A stretch of DNA of 59,966 nucleotides from Bacteroidales bacterium (GTDB taxonomy: Bacteria > Bacteroidota > Bacteroidia > Bacteroidales > UBA932). Below, piece by piece: positions 47,893 through 55,893 of this stretch (position 1 is its first letter; every line of letters starts with the position of its first letter). The stretch covers positions 1 to 59,966 of the forward strand of contig JAEEVC010000018.1 in the NCBI GenBank assembly GCA_016287075.1, given 5' to 3'. The notes beneath the pieces were generated by a model that worked only from the letters and a program-made list of their open reading frames with translations, was not told where the DNA came from and made no database searches. The translations under genes and the position numbers were made by a program.

Positions 47893-49056
47893 ATGGAAAG
47901 ACAAAGAGAAATCTGGATCGACACGCTGCGCGTCGTGGCCTGCTTCCTCGTCATGATGACGCACAGCAACGAACCGTTTTATCTGGGCGGAGAAGGCTCT
48001 CTCATCCTCACCAGGGCCGATGCCGTCTGGGTGGCCATCCTGAATGTCCTGCCCCGTGCCAGCGTGGCCCTTTTCGTAGTAGCATCCAGCTACCTGCAGT
48101 TCCCGCTTCACTATCCTACCGGGGAATTCTTCCGCCGCAGGGCGGTGCGCATCCTGGCTCCTTTCATCATCTGGACGGTGGTCTATGCCCTTGTCTGGGG
48201 GGAACCCGTGCAGAATTTCAAGGACCTCCTGCTCAATTTCAACTATGCGGCAGGCCATCTCTGGTTCGTGTATATGCTCATTGGCCTGTATCTGCTGATG
48301 CCGCTCCTTTCCCCGTGGGCGGAGAAGGTGGGCAGGAAGGAGTTGCTGGTCTATCTCTGCATCTGGCTCTTCACCACCATCATTCCGTTTATCCGCCAAT
48401 GGGCCGGCGGCGCGGCCCCTGTCATCTACGGACCGTCCGGCATCCCGAATGCGGCCAAGTATCCGCTTTGGGGAGAGGCCAGCTGGAATACCTACGGCCT
48501 GTTCTATTATTTCAGCGGTTTTGTCGGCTACATGCTGCTGGGGCTGTATTTCCGCAGGTTCGTCGGGGAGCTGGACTGGAAAAAGACGCTCGCCATCGCC
48601 GTCCCCGTTTTCCTGGGGGGCTTTGCCATCTGCTCGCTGGGTTTCCTCAGCCGCGTATGGGCCGACTGCGGGGGCAGTTTCCCCGTCGAAGGCCCGGTAG
48701 GGCTTGCCGCACTCTGGGAAGGCCCCTGGCTCAATGACACCTTCGGCGTAGCCCTGATGACCATCGGCTGGATCCTGGTGCTGCGGAAGGTCAAAGGAGA
48801 CGGTGCTTTCTACAAGACAATCATCCTTCCCGTTTCCAAGGCCAGCTACGGCATGTACCTTTGCCATATGCTGCTGCTGGGCATTATCTCGGCATGGCTC
48901 CGTGCTGCGCTCGGACTGGGAACGGATGGCGTGCTCGGCGTATGGACAACCCCGGTACAGGTCTTTGGTACGTCCCTGCTGTCCTTTGTGGGGGTGGCTG
49001 TCTTCTGCGTCCTGGTCCAGCGCATCCCCAGGGTGGGGAAATGGATTGTCGGCTGA
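47893..49056 (+). CDS. Acyltransferase family 3 integral membrane protein
   Basis: A 387-residue polytopic protein with about ten membrane helices. It begins REIWIDTLRVVACFLVMMTH, has the FFRRRAVRILAPFIIWTVVY segment and GHLWFVYMLIGLYLLMPLL, the typical acyltransferase-3 core, and SYGMYLCHMLLL near the end. It probably O-acetylates a surface sugar. It is only distantly like the acyltransferase at 917-2041. Confidence 0.85.
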   Translation: MERQREIWIDTLRVVACFLVMMTHSNEPFYLGGEGSLILTRADAVWVAILNVLPRASVALFVVASSYLQFPLHYPTGEFFRRRAVRILAPFIIWTVVYALVWGEPVQNFKDLLLNFNYAAGHLWFVYMLIGLYLLMPLLSPWAEKVGRKELLVYLCIWLFTTIIPFIRQWAGGAAPVIYGPSGIPNAAKYPLWGEASWNTYGLFYYFSGFVGYMLLGLYFRRFVGELDWKKTLAIAVPVFLGGFAICSLGFLSRVWADCGGSFPVEGPVGLAALWEGPWLNDTFGVALMTIGWILVLRKVKGDGAFYKTIILPVSKASYGMYLCHMLLLGIISAWLRAALGLGTDGVLGVWTTPVQVFGTSLLSFVGVAVFCVLVQRIPRVGKWIVG

Positions 49057-49077
49057 TCTTTGCCATTATTTAGAACT

Positions 49078-50484
49078 ATGATAAAGAGATTTTTCCTTCT
49101 GGCGGCGCTCATGCTTGGTCTCTGCGCCTGCACAACCGATTACGGCTACAAAATCCGAAGCGGCAGGATCGTGTATGATACGCCGCCGCGGCCGGCCGGG
49201 CAGCAGAGCATGCTCGGCTTCGCCTGCGACCCGATCGACACCGTCCGCATCGGCGTCATCGGTCTCGGGGACCGGGGCAAGGACGTTCCGAAGCGCATGG
49301 CCTTTATCGAACACGCCTCGATCAGAGCGCTCTGCGACCTGTTCCCCGAGCGGATCGAACGGGCCCAGGCGAGCCTCGTCAAGCGGGGTGCTCCGCGGGC
49401 TGTCCACGAGTTCTCCGGCGAGGAGGGCTGGAAGGCGCTCTGTGAGCTGGACGACATCGACCTTGTCTATCTCGCCGTGCCGTGGCAATTGCATACGACG
49501 ATGGCGGTGTATGCCATGGAGCACGGCAAGCACGTCGCCGTCGAGGTGCCCGCCGCGACCAGCATCGCCGAGTGCTGGGCGCTCGTCAATACCTCCGAGA
49601 GGACCCGCAGGCACTGCATGATGCTGGAGAATTGCTGCTATGACTTTTTCGAGCTCACCTGCCTGAACATGGTCCAGCAGGGGCTGTTCGGGGACGTGGT
49701 TCACGTGGAAGGCTCCTATATCCACAACCTCGACCCCTGGTGGGATAACTACCAGGGTGACTGGCGCATGACCTACAACAAGGACCACCATGGCGACGTG
49801 TACCCGACCCACGGCATCGGCCCCGTCTGCCAGGTGCTCGGCATCCACCGCGGCGACAGGATGGAGGAACTGGTGGCGATGGACACCGGGGCTTTCTCCG
49901 GCCAGGCCAAGGCCGACGCCCGCTACGGCGAGGGTGCCGTGGAATATGCAAACGGCGACCTTACATCGACGATGATCCGTACCCACAAGGGCAAGACCAT
50001 CCTCGTCGAGCACGACGTCGTGACCCCGCGTCCCTACAACCGGATGTACCAGATTGTCGGGACGAAGGGGTATGCCAACAAATACCCCACCCGGGGCCTC
50101 GCCCTCGGGAGCGACGCCGCGGAGATCCTCTCTTCGGACGACCTCACTGCCGAGAAGTATATGAGCGACGCGAAGCGGGATTCCCTCCTCGCCGCGTTCA
50201 AACACCCCATCGCCAAGGAGATAGAGGCGCTCGCCCGGAAGGTCGGCGGCCACGGCGGGATGGATTTCATCATGGACTACCGCCTGATCTACTGCCTCCA
50301 CAACGGCCTGCCGCTCGACGAAGACGTCTATGACGCGGCGGAGTGGAGCTCGCTCGTGGAGCTCACGGAGGTCTCCATCGCCCACGGCTCCATGCCGGTC
50401 GTCATGCCCGACTTCACCCGCGGCGAATGGGACCGCCTCGACAGCCTGAAGTTCTATACCTGCCGTCAGGAGGCTGGCCGGTAG
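49078..50484 (+). CDS. GH109-type lipoprotein (Gfo/Idh/MocA fold, alpha-N-acetylgalactosaminidase)
   Basis: A 468-residue lipoprotein (LLAALMLGLCACTT). The NAD-binding motif is IGVIGLGDRGKDVPKRM; then AVPWQLHTTMAVYAMEHGKH, EVPAATSIAECWALV, HCMMLENCCYDFFEL and THGIGPVCQVLG, the set of blocks that marks GH109. GH109 enzymes split alpha-GalNAc with a tightly bound NAD, for example from blood group A or mucin glycans. The lipoprotein signal puts it at the cell envelope. ATG 49078 is chosen over an upstream frame extension. Confidence 0.88.
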   Translation: MIKRFFLLAALMLGLCACTTDYGYKIRSGRIVYDTPPRPAGQQSMLGFACDPIDTVRIGVIGLGDRGKDVPKRMAFIEHASIRALCDLFPERIERAQASLVKRGAPRAVHEFSGEEGWKALCELDDIDLVYLAVPWQLHTTMAVYAMEHGKHVAVEVPAATSIAECWALVNTSERTRRHCMMLENCCYDFFELTCLNMVQQGLFGDVVHVEGSYIHNLDPWWDNYQGDWRMTYNKDHHGDVYPTHGIGPVCQVLGIHRGDRMEELVAMDTGAFSGQAKADARYGEGAVEYANGDLTSTMIRTHKGKTILVEHDVVTPRPYNRMYQIVGTKGYANKYPTRGLALGSDAAEILSSDDLTAEKYMSDAKRDSLLAAFKHPIAKEIEALARKVGGHGGMDFIMDYRLIYCLHNGLPLDEDVYDAAEWSSLVELTEVSIAHGSMPVVMPDFTRGEWDRLDSLKFYTCRQEAGR

Positions 50485-50520
50485 CATATTTGACATCCTG
50501 GAGCGTCGGTTTTCTTGGAT

Positions 50521-51006
50521 ATGAAACAAGTTTTTGGATACTTCCTTGGCTTTGCCATCTTTATTCTCGGGATTCCGGCATTGATGTGGCTGGTCTCCGG
50601 AAGGCCTGCCGCTGCGGATCTTCCGACCGCGCGCCTGTATCTATCGGCCCTTGTCGCAATTGCCGGTCTCTCGCTCAGCGTGTGGAGTATCGTTTATATG
50701 AAACGCGTCGGGAAAGGCAATCCTTTTGACGCGATGGGACACGAGGTGGCACCAAGGACCAAGCACCTGATGACGGACGGGCCCTATAAATGGTCAAGGA
50801 ATCCCATGCTGTCGGGGACCTATCTTTACTATGCCGGCATCGTCGTTGCATTATGGAGCGGGTGGGCCCTTCTTGTTTTTGCCGCAGTGGCCGGCCTGAT
50901 GATGCTTCAGGTCCGCTCGGAAGAGAAGCGCCTTGAGGCCGATTTCGGGGAGGAATATCTTGAATATAAGGAGCGTACAGGCCGTTTTATCACTTTGAAG
51001 AAATGA
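50521..51006 (+). CDS. Isoprenylcysteine carboxyl methyltransferase-like membrane protein
   Basis: A 161-residue protein with about four helices and the ICMT/phospholipid-methyltransferase signature GPYKWSRNPMLSGTYLYY followed by RSEEKRLEADFGEEYLEYKE. Bacterial members methylate small lipids or have unknown acceptors. Its last codons overlap the start of the alpha/beta hydrolase. Confidence 0.8.
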   Translation: MKQVFGYFLGFAIFILGIPALMWLVSGRPAAADLPTARLYLSALVAIAGLSLSVWSIVYMKRVGKGNPFDAMGHEVAPRTKHLMTDGPYKWSRNPMLSGTYLYYAGIVVALWSGWALLVFAAVAGLMMLQVRSEEKRLEADFGEEYLEYKERTGRFITLKK

Positions 51007-51749
51007 CATTCAACACCTGTGGAGACAAAGGGAATCCCATATTGCTCCTGATTCCCGGGCTGGGGGTATCCTATGAGATTTTCCTGCCGCTGATTGATAT
51101 CCTGAAAGACCGCTTCCAAATTGTTGCGGCCGGGATTGACGGCTTCCTGCTTGGGAAGGAATCCTGCTTCACCTCGGTTGACGATCAGGCCGGGCAGATC
51201 ATCACATACGTTCAGGGGAACCTGGGAGGTCATTTGGATTGTGCTTATGGTTTGTCGCTGGGCGGAAAGATTCTTTCACGTGTGCTTGAGCGCCGTGAGA
51301 TTGTCATCGATCACGCCATTATGGATGCCGCTCCCTTATTGCCATTGCCCAAATGGCTGGTGGATCCCCTCCGCTACTATCAGAGTTTCAATGTCTGGAC
51401 GTGCTGTCACTGGACCGGTTTCTGGAAGTGGGTTTTCCATTCCCATTACTTCGACGTCCTGCTGGAAGAATGCAGGAAGGTGTGGCCCTACGGCAAGGGA
51501 AAAGCAGTGCGGGACGGATACAAGGATGTCTATACCCATAAACTGGAGTCTATCCACGGGGCCGACATCCACTACTGGTATGGCACCAAAGAGGCCTTTG
51601 TGGCCAAACCGCAGGCGGAGCATCTGAAAAAACTGTATCCGGCGGCGAAGGTCGAGGTTTTCACGGGAATGAATCACGGCCAGTTCCTGATCGACCATCC
51701 GGAGCAGGCTGCAGGGAAGATGCTTTGTTATTTCTTTGCAAATCAATAA
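51003..51749 (+). CDS. Alpha/beta hydrolase
   Basis: A 248-residue hydrolase with the early ILLLIPGLGVSYEIF strand and oxyanion region, nucleophile Ser85 in YGLSLGGKI and likely His225 in GMNHGQFLI. No signal peptide, so cytoplasmic. The substrate is not evident. It overlaps the methyltransferase gene by four bases. Confidence 0.8.
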   Translation: MTFNTCGDKGNPILLLIPGLGVSYEIFLPLIDILKDRFQIVAAGIDGFLLGKESCFTSVDDQAGQIITYVQGNLGGHLDCAYGLSLGGKILSRVLERREIVIDHAIMDAAPLLPLPKWLVDPLRYYQSFNVWTCCHWTGFWKWVFHSHYFDVLLEECRKVWPYGKGKAVRDGYKDVYTHKLESIHGADIHYWYGTKEAFVAKPQAEHLKKLYPAAKVEVFTGMNHGQFLIDHPEQAAGKMLCYFFANQ

Positions 51750-51883
51750 CTTTGCAACATCTTTTTCAGCACTGAGACAGGAGGTCTGGTACCCGGTTAT
51801 CTCAATATTGCCTCCGGTTATTATTATGATGCCGGGTTTGGCCGATGGATCGATGGCCTTAGAGCTCACGACGATAGTCCCTT

Positions 51884-52105
51884 ATGAAACTTCCTGAGGT
51901 TACACTTCTTCCCCTGCAGTCCGAAGACAGGGAGCAATTCATCCTGGACAACCAGTGGGCATTCAAATATGGGGCGCAGCAGGAGTTTGGAATGCGGGAC
52001 GAGCGTTTTGAGGAAGGGGAGGAGGTCATCTCCCGCAGGGTGGATGACTTCTGCATCGAATGCTCCGCCGAGGCGTGGATTTCAGCCAGGGGGACGAGCC
52101 TGTGA
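51884..52105 (+). pseudogene. Truncated GNAT acetyltransferase
   Basis: The 73-residue frame starts like a GNAT protein (KLPEVTLLPLQSEDREQFIL, then FGMRDERFEEGEEVISR) but loses similarity after about 55 residues and stops before any acetyl-CoA-binding motif. I see no clear continuation in the other frames before the next promoter at 52183. It is best read as the 5' remnant of a broken gene. Confidence 0.5.
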
Positions 52106-52158
52106 CGCCCGCCTGTTCAGGGGCTTTATCTGATGACGGAAGCGAAGGCCAGGTGCAC

Positions 52159-52190
52159 TTGCGATTCCACCCAATTAATCAGTATCTTTG
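52159..52190 (+). promoter_or_regulatory. Promoter of the substrate-binding lipoprotein gene
   Basis: TATCTTTG at 52183-52190 is a perfect -7 element with TTG at 52159-52161, 21 bases upstream. Confidence 0.6.
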
Positions 52191-52241
52191 TGGTGGAAAT
52201 TGCGTTTCCAACCAGAGTTAGATAAATCGAGATTTACCGAT

Positions 52242-53243
52242 ATGATACACTGCAAAATAGCAAATAGACTTGCCTCCTGTCTTTTTGCCGGGGCCGTGGG
52301 TTTCATTCTTCTATCTTCATGCGACAAGACTGATGAGGCCTATAAGACGCTTTCGGGTATTTCCTTGGAAGAGTGGCCGCTGACTGACTGTTCAACAAGC
52401 ACCCGCCCCGTACGGGACCTCGTTGCCTATAAACTACTTGGCATACCCTATCAATGGGAAGAAGACTGGATGGGAAGCCCGACTTACATCATCACGCCCA
52501 AATTCCACGAAAAAGAGACTTCGTTCTCTTACAATGACTACCTCGCCCGAAACCTCTGCAGCGGCACCCACGATGCCTATATGAATCTCATCGAGGGCAA
52601 GTCGGACGTAATTATCGCGAGCCGGGATATTTCCAGGAATGAGAAGGCCTCTGCCGCGGAATCGGGCGTTGACCTGGAGACGGCTCCGCTGGCCATCGAT
52701 GCGCTGGTGTTCATCGTCAACCCCAAGAATCCCGTCAAGAACCTGACATCTGACCAGGTACGGAAGATCTATACCGGAGAGATCACCAACTGGAAGGAGG
52801 TCGGCGGCGTCGACCATGCCATTACACCCTATATCCGGGATGCCGATTCAGGCAGCCAGGAGAAGATGGAAACCCTGGTCATGAATGGACTGAAAATGAT
52901 CGACGGGACCGAAGAGACCTATATGTTTGAGATCATCGGCTCACAGATGGCCTCGCCATACCTGCAGCTTGAAAACGACGAATACGGCATCGGCTACACG
53001 CCATTCTTCTACTGCACGGCGATGGTCCGCGATCTGATGAGAGTCGATATGCTTTCCATCGACGGCGTGATGCCCAGCAAAGAAACGCTGAGAAACAACA
53101 AGTATCCATTTGTCTCAAGCATTTACGCCGCAGTCCGCAAGACCGAAGACCACGAAAGTATAGCGTACAAGCTCTATCAGTTCCTTTTCACCAAGAAAGG
53201 TGCGGACATGATTGATGAGAGCGGGTATATTGCCATCAGGTAA
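52242..53243 (+). CDS. PstS-like phosphate/substrate-binding lipoprotein
   Basis: A 333-residue lipoprotein (GFILLSSCDKT) with the fold and motifs of PstS-type binding proteins: STSTRPVRDLVAYKLLG (the S/T-rich anion-binding start), GTHDAYMNLIEGKSDVIIAS, FIVNPKNPVKNLTSDQVRKI, YTGEITNWKEVGG and IRDADSGSQEKME. No permease or ATPase gene is near, so it may bind phosphate or another anion as a receptor or serve a transporter elsewhere. The frame is open upstream to 52188, but the signal begins at 52242. A clean terminator follows. Confidence 0.82.
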   Translation: MIHCKIANRLASCLFAGAVGFILLSSCDKTDEAYKTLSGISLEEWPLTDCSTSTRPVRDLVAYKLLGIPYQWEEDWMGSPTYIITPKFHEKETSFSYNDYLARNLCSGTHDAYMNLIEGKSDVIIASRDISRNEKASAAESGVDLETAPLAIDALVFIVNPKNPVKNLTSDQVRKIYTGEITNWKEVGGVDHAITPYIRDADSGSQEKMETLVMNGLKMIDGTEETYMFEIIGSQMASPYLQLENDEYGIGYTPFFYCTAMVRDLMRVDMLSIDGVMPSKETLRNNKYPFVSSIYAAVRKTEDHESIAYKLYQFLFTKKGADMIDESGYIAIR

Positions 53244-53310
53244 TCCACCGGAGAGCTTGTACTCAAATACCTGTTTATCCGCCCCCTCAATCAATAGAGA
53301 CAAAGGCACC

Positions 53311-53341
53311 AAAAAAGCATCGCTTGCGGCGATGCTTTTTT
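53311..53341. terminator. Bidirectional intrinsic terminator
   Basis: Six As, GCATCGC (53317-53323), loop TTGCG, GCGATGC (53329-53335), six Ts. The perfect 7-bp stem with A and T flanks can end transcripts from both sides. Confidence 0.9.
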
Positions 53342-53343
53342 GT

Positions 53344-53360
53344 GTGCCCCGGGCGGGAGC
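53344..53360 (+). repeat. Copy 1 of a 17-base GC-rich repeat
   Basis: GTGCCCCGGGCGGGAGC; 16 of 17 bases recur at 59652-59668. Both copies lie in intergenic DNA. Confidence 0.7.
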
Positions 53361-53580
53361 TAAGATATTGGTGAAAGGCGGGGATTATTGTGTGTTTATT
53401 GGAGGCTATTAAGGATTTGACCCACAATTGGTTATCCCTCTTGTTGAAGCCGTCAAAACAATCCACGAAAAATGTGGTCAAATGTGGCCATTTGTTGGAA
53501 GTTGTGGTCAAAGCGTGGTCAAGTGTAATTTGTTATTCTGTCGAATAATACCGAACTTTGAATGCTAATGTCAAAAATGC

Positions 53581-53606
53581 GTTCGATTCGTTCGATTCGT
53601 TCGATT
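53581..53606 (+). repeat. Tandem 9-bp repeat (GTTCGATTC, almost three copies)
   Basis: The units run directly up to three bases before the ATG at 53609, in the 5'-UTR. A change in copy number would move the start codon relative to upstream signals in steps of nine bases. Confidence 0.8.
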
Positions 53607-53608
53607 AT

Positions 53609-54649
53609 ATGAAAAAGTACTTGTTTGCCCTTGCAGCCCTTGGACTGCTGTTCGCCTGTACTCCGGAGAACAATGGTAATAACGGTGGTGGCCAGAACAA
53701 TCAGGAAGAACTCACGGTTACGGGTGAGGTCTCGGAAATTACGGAGAATTCGGCGACGCTGACGGGCCGGACCAATCTTCCGATTGCGGTGGGAGATGCC
53801 GAAGTGGGCATTGTGTATGACGAAGAGCGGTATTTTGAAGAGGGTAAAAAGATGGTGGCCACCGAGGCAGGCGAAAACAATCAGTTTACGGTTACCATTA
53901 CAGGCTTGAACTTCAGTACCACTTACTATTACAGGTTTTTTGTCCGGAAAGGAGCGGCTGTAAAGTATGATGACGAGAAATCCTTTACGACCAAAGAGCC
54001 ACCATGTCCTGAGGGAGCCGTTGACTTCGGCATCGTGCTGACCCGGAGCGACGGGACCAAGTATAAGTTGTTTTGGGCGAAAACAAATCTGTGCGAGAGC
54101 GGTCTGTGCGCCAAGCCTGAGGACTACGGTGATTATTATGCCTGGGGTGAGACTGCGACGAAGTTGTCGTACTACTGGACATCTTATAAGTGGGGAACGG
54201 ATGAAACGGCTCTGACGAAATACAATACCAATAGTTCGAACGGCGTTCCGGATAATAAGACGATATTGGATTCCGGTCCGGAAGGAGATGATGTCGCGGC
54301 GAAGAAACTAAGTGGCAAGTGGCGTATGCCGACAGAAGCGGAGTGGGACGCTCTTTGTATGTATTGTGCGTTGACCTGGACGCCCAACTATAATGGTACA
54401 GGCGTGGCAGGAAGAATCGTGACAAGAAAAATCGGCGGGAACCAGGATAACAGCATCTTCCTCCCAGCCGCCGGTTACCGTCTTGGCACCGAACTCCGAT
54501 CCAGGGGCACCCTCGGCTTCTACTGGTCTTCGTCTCTCGATACGGACGTCACGCCTAAAGCAAGGAGCATCGACTTCAACCTTGAATCGATCCGCCAGGA
54601 AGGCAACTACCGTTATAACGGGTATTCGGTCCGTCCCGTCTCAGAATAA
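53609..54649 (+). CDS. Lipoprotein with FN3-like and FISUMP-type domains
   Basis: A 346-residue lipoprotein (LAALGLLFACTPE) with an Asn/Gly-rich linker, then a fibronectin-III-like domain (ITENSATLTGRTN, TTYYYRFFVRKG) and a C-terminal domain of the Fibrobacter-major-paralogue type: FWAKTNLCESG, YYAWGET, GKWRMPTEAEWDAL, IFLPAAGYR, FYWSSS, YSVRPV. Such proteins are surface-exposed and of unknown function. The gene is richer in A+T than the biosynthetic part of the window. Confidence 0.82.
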   Translation: MKKYLFALAALGLLFACTPENNGNNGGGQNNQEELTVTGEVSEITENSATLTGRTNLPIAVGDAEVGIVYDEERYFEEGKKMVATEAGENNQFTVTITGLNFSTTYYYRFFVRKGAAVKYDDEKSFTTKEPPCPEGAVDFGIVLTRSDGTKYKLFWAKTNLCESGLCAKPEDYGDYYAWGETATKLSYYWTSYKWGTDETALTKYNTNSSNGVPDNKTILDSGPEGDDVAAKKLSGKWRMPTEAEWDALCMYCALTWTPNYNGTGVAGRIVTRKIGGNQDNSIFLPAAGYRLGTELRSRGTLGFYWSSSLDTDVTPKARSIDFNLESIRQEGNYRYNGYSVRPVSE

Positions 54650-54660
54650 TCGTCCCGTCT

Positions 54661-55893
54661 ATGTGGAATAAAAATTTGTCAAAGGTTATGAGGAATTACT
54701 GGTACTGTTATTGGCGGATTAGCATCCTGACTGTGTCGTTCCTTTGTGCTTCATGCGGAACTCAAGTCGCACTCAAGGACTTTGAAGACTTACCCAAAGA
54801 GATCAGCGTGGAAACCATAGGAAATCGCGTTGCAGAGCAATTACTCGCTGCTGATCCGCTCGACTATGGAAATAATCTTCCGGGTTATCAAGCCCCATAT
54901 AATTATGGACGCGGAGGCAAAGAAATGAATTATTCCGTGGTAAGCCTTTGGGTTAATGCCATCGAATTTGCCCACCTTTCCCACAACAAGAAGCTGGAGA
55001 AGCAATTGATTGATTTCTTTGAGCCGTTCTATGGAGAGAGAAAGTCACTGTGCAATCGCGATAATCATGTGGATTTTTCCATCTTCGGGGCGATTCCTCT
55101 GGAGATTTATATGATGAACGGAGACAAAAGGGCATTGGAACTGGGACTTCGCTATGCCGATCATCAGTGGGAAGACCCGACAGGTGAGCCCGGCAAAAGG
55201 GTGGGTGGCAATGGGAATTTCCCCATTGAGCGTCAGCGGGAATTCCTTGCAGACGGATATTCTCCCCAGACCCGCCTGTGGATTGATGATATGTACATGA
55301 TCACAGTTCTCCAGGCCCAGGCATATAGAGCCACCGGTAACCGCAAGTATATCGACCGCGCGGCCCGTGAGATGAAAATGTATATGGATAGTCTCCAGCG
55401 GGATAATGGCCTGTTCTATCATGCTCCTGAGGCTCCCTTTTTCTGGGGACGTGGCAATGGCTGGATGGCGGCAGGTCTGCCCATGCTTATGAGCTATCTT
55501 CCTAAGGACAGTGAGTATATTCCTGCGCTGAAGGAAGCATATTTGAAAATGATGCCGACGCTTCTTGAGTATCAGCACGAAAACGGCATGTGGGGGCAGG
55601 TAATTGATGATCCGGAGTTTTGGGAAGAATCATCCTGCACGGCCATGTTCGCCTATGCCTTTATTGAAGGAATACGTCTTGGATTGTTGGACGAGGCTAC
55701 ATACGGCCCTGCAGCCCGAAAGGCATGGGTTGCCTTGTGCGGGTTATTGGATGAGCATGCCAACCTTGCGGAAGTCTGCATCGGGACCGACCGTAGAAAC
55801 AGCCGCGAGTGGTATATGGACCGTCCCCGTTCCAACGGTGATCCTCACGGGCAAATGGCCATTATGTGGATTTGCAGCGCGCTGTTGAAATAA
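54661..55893 (+). CDS. Unsaturated glucuronyl/rhamnogalacturonyl hydrolase (GH105/GH88 type)
   Basis: A 410-residue (alpha/alpha)6-barrel enzyme. The catalytic aspartate region is RLWIDDMYMITVLQ (Asp209/Asp210), with FFWGRGNGWMAAGLPM and SNGDPHGQMAIMW typical of GH105. A lipoprotein-like signal (TVSFLCASC) follows an unusually long start; ATG 54688 would be a shorter alternative. It removes unsaturated uronic acids left by pectate or rhamnogalacturonan lyases. Its stop codon abuts that of the convergent beta-helix gene without a gap. Confidence 0.88.
   Translation: MWNKNLSKVMRNYWYCYWRISILTVSFLCASCGTQVALKDFEDLPKEISVETIGNRVAEQLLAADPLDYGNNLPGYQAPYNYGRGGKEMNYSVVSLWVNAIEFAHLSHNKKLEKQLIDFFEPFYGERKSLCNRDNHVDFSIFGAIPLEIYMMNGDKRALELGLRYADHQWEDPTGEPGKRVGGNGNFPIERQREFLADGYSPQTRLWIDDMYMITVLQAQAYRATGNRKYIDRAAREMKMYMDSLQRDNGLFYHAPEAPFFWGRGNGWMAAGLPMLMSYLPKDSEYIPALKEAYLKMMPTLLEYQHENGMWGQVIDDPEFWEESSCTAMFAYAFIEGIRLGLLDEATYGPAARKAWVALCGLLDEHANLAEVCIGTDRRNSREWYMDRPRSNGDPHGQMAIMWICSALLK

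Larger units (their letters stand above)
53342..53608. other. Intergenic region with repeated GTGGTCAA boxes
   Basis: No gene is visible between the terminator and 53609. The region holds three TGTGGTCAA-type boxes (about 53473-53482, 53504-53512 and 53515-53522), a promoter (TTTG 53529-53532, GAACTTTG 53553-53560, 20-base spacing) and a 9-bp tandem repeat just before the ATG of the lipoprotein gene. Confidence 0.6.

Noticed and set aside
51750..51883. Short open frame reading TGGLVPGYLNIASGYYYDAG between the hydrolase and the GNAT remnant
   Set aside because: It looks protein-like, with several aromatic residues, but is only about 44 codons between two stops, has no start codon and I recognise no family. 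Possibly a remnant of another lost gene.
53212..53412. 66-codon plus-strand frame over the terminator
   Set aside because: It runs through a perfect intrinsic terminator and the 17-base repeat, with no homology or start signal.
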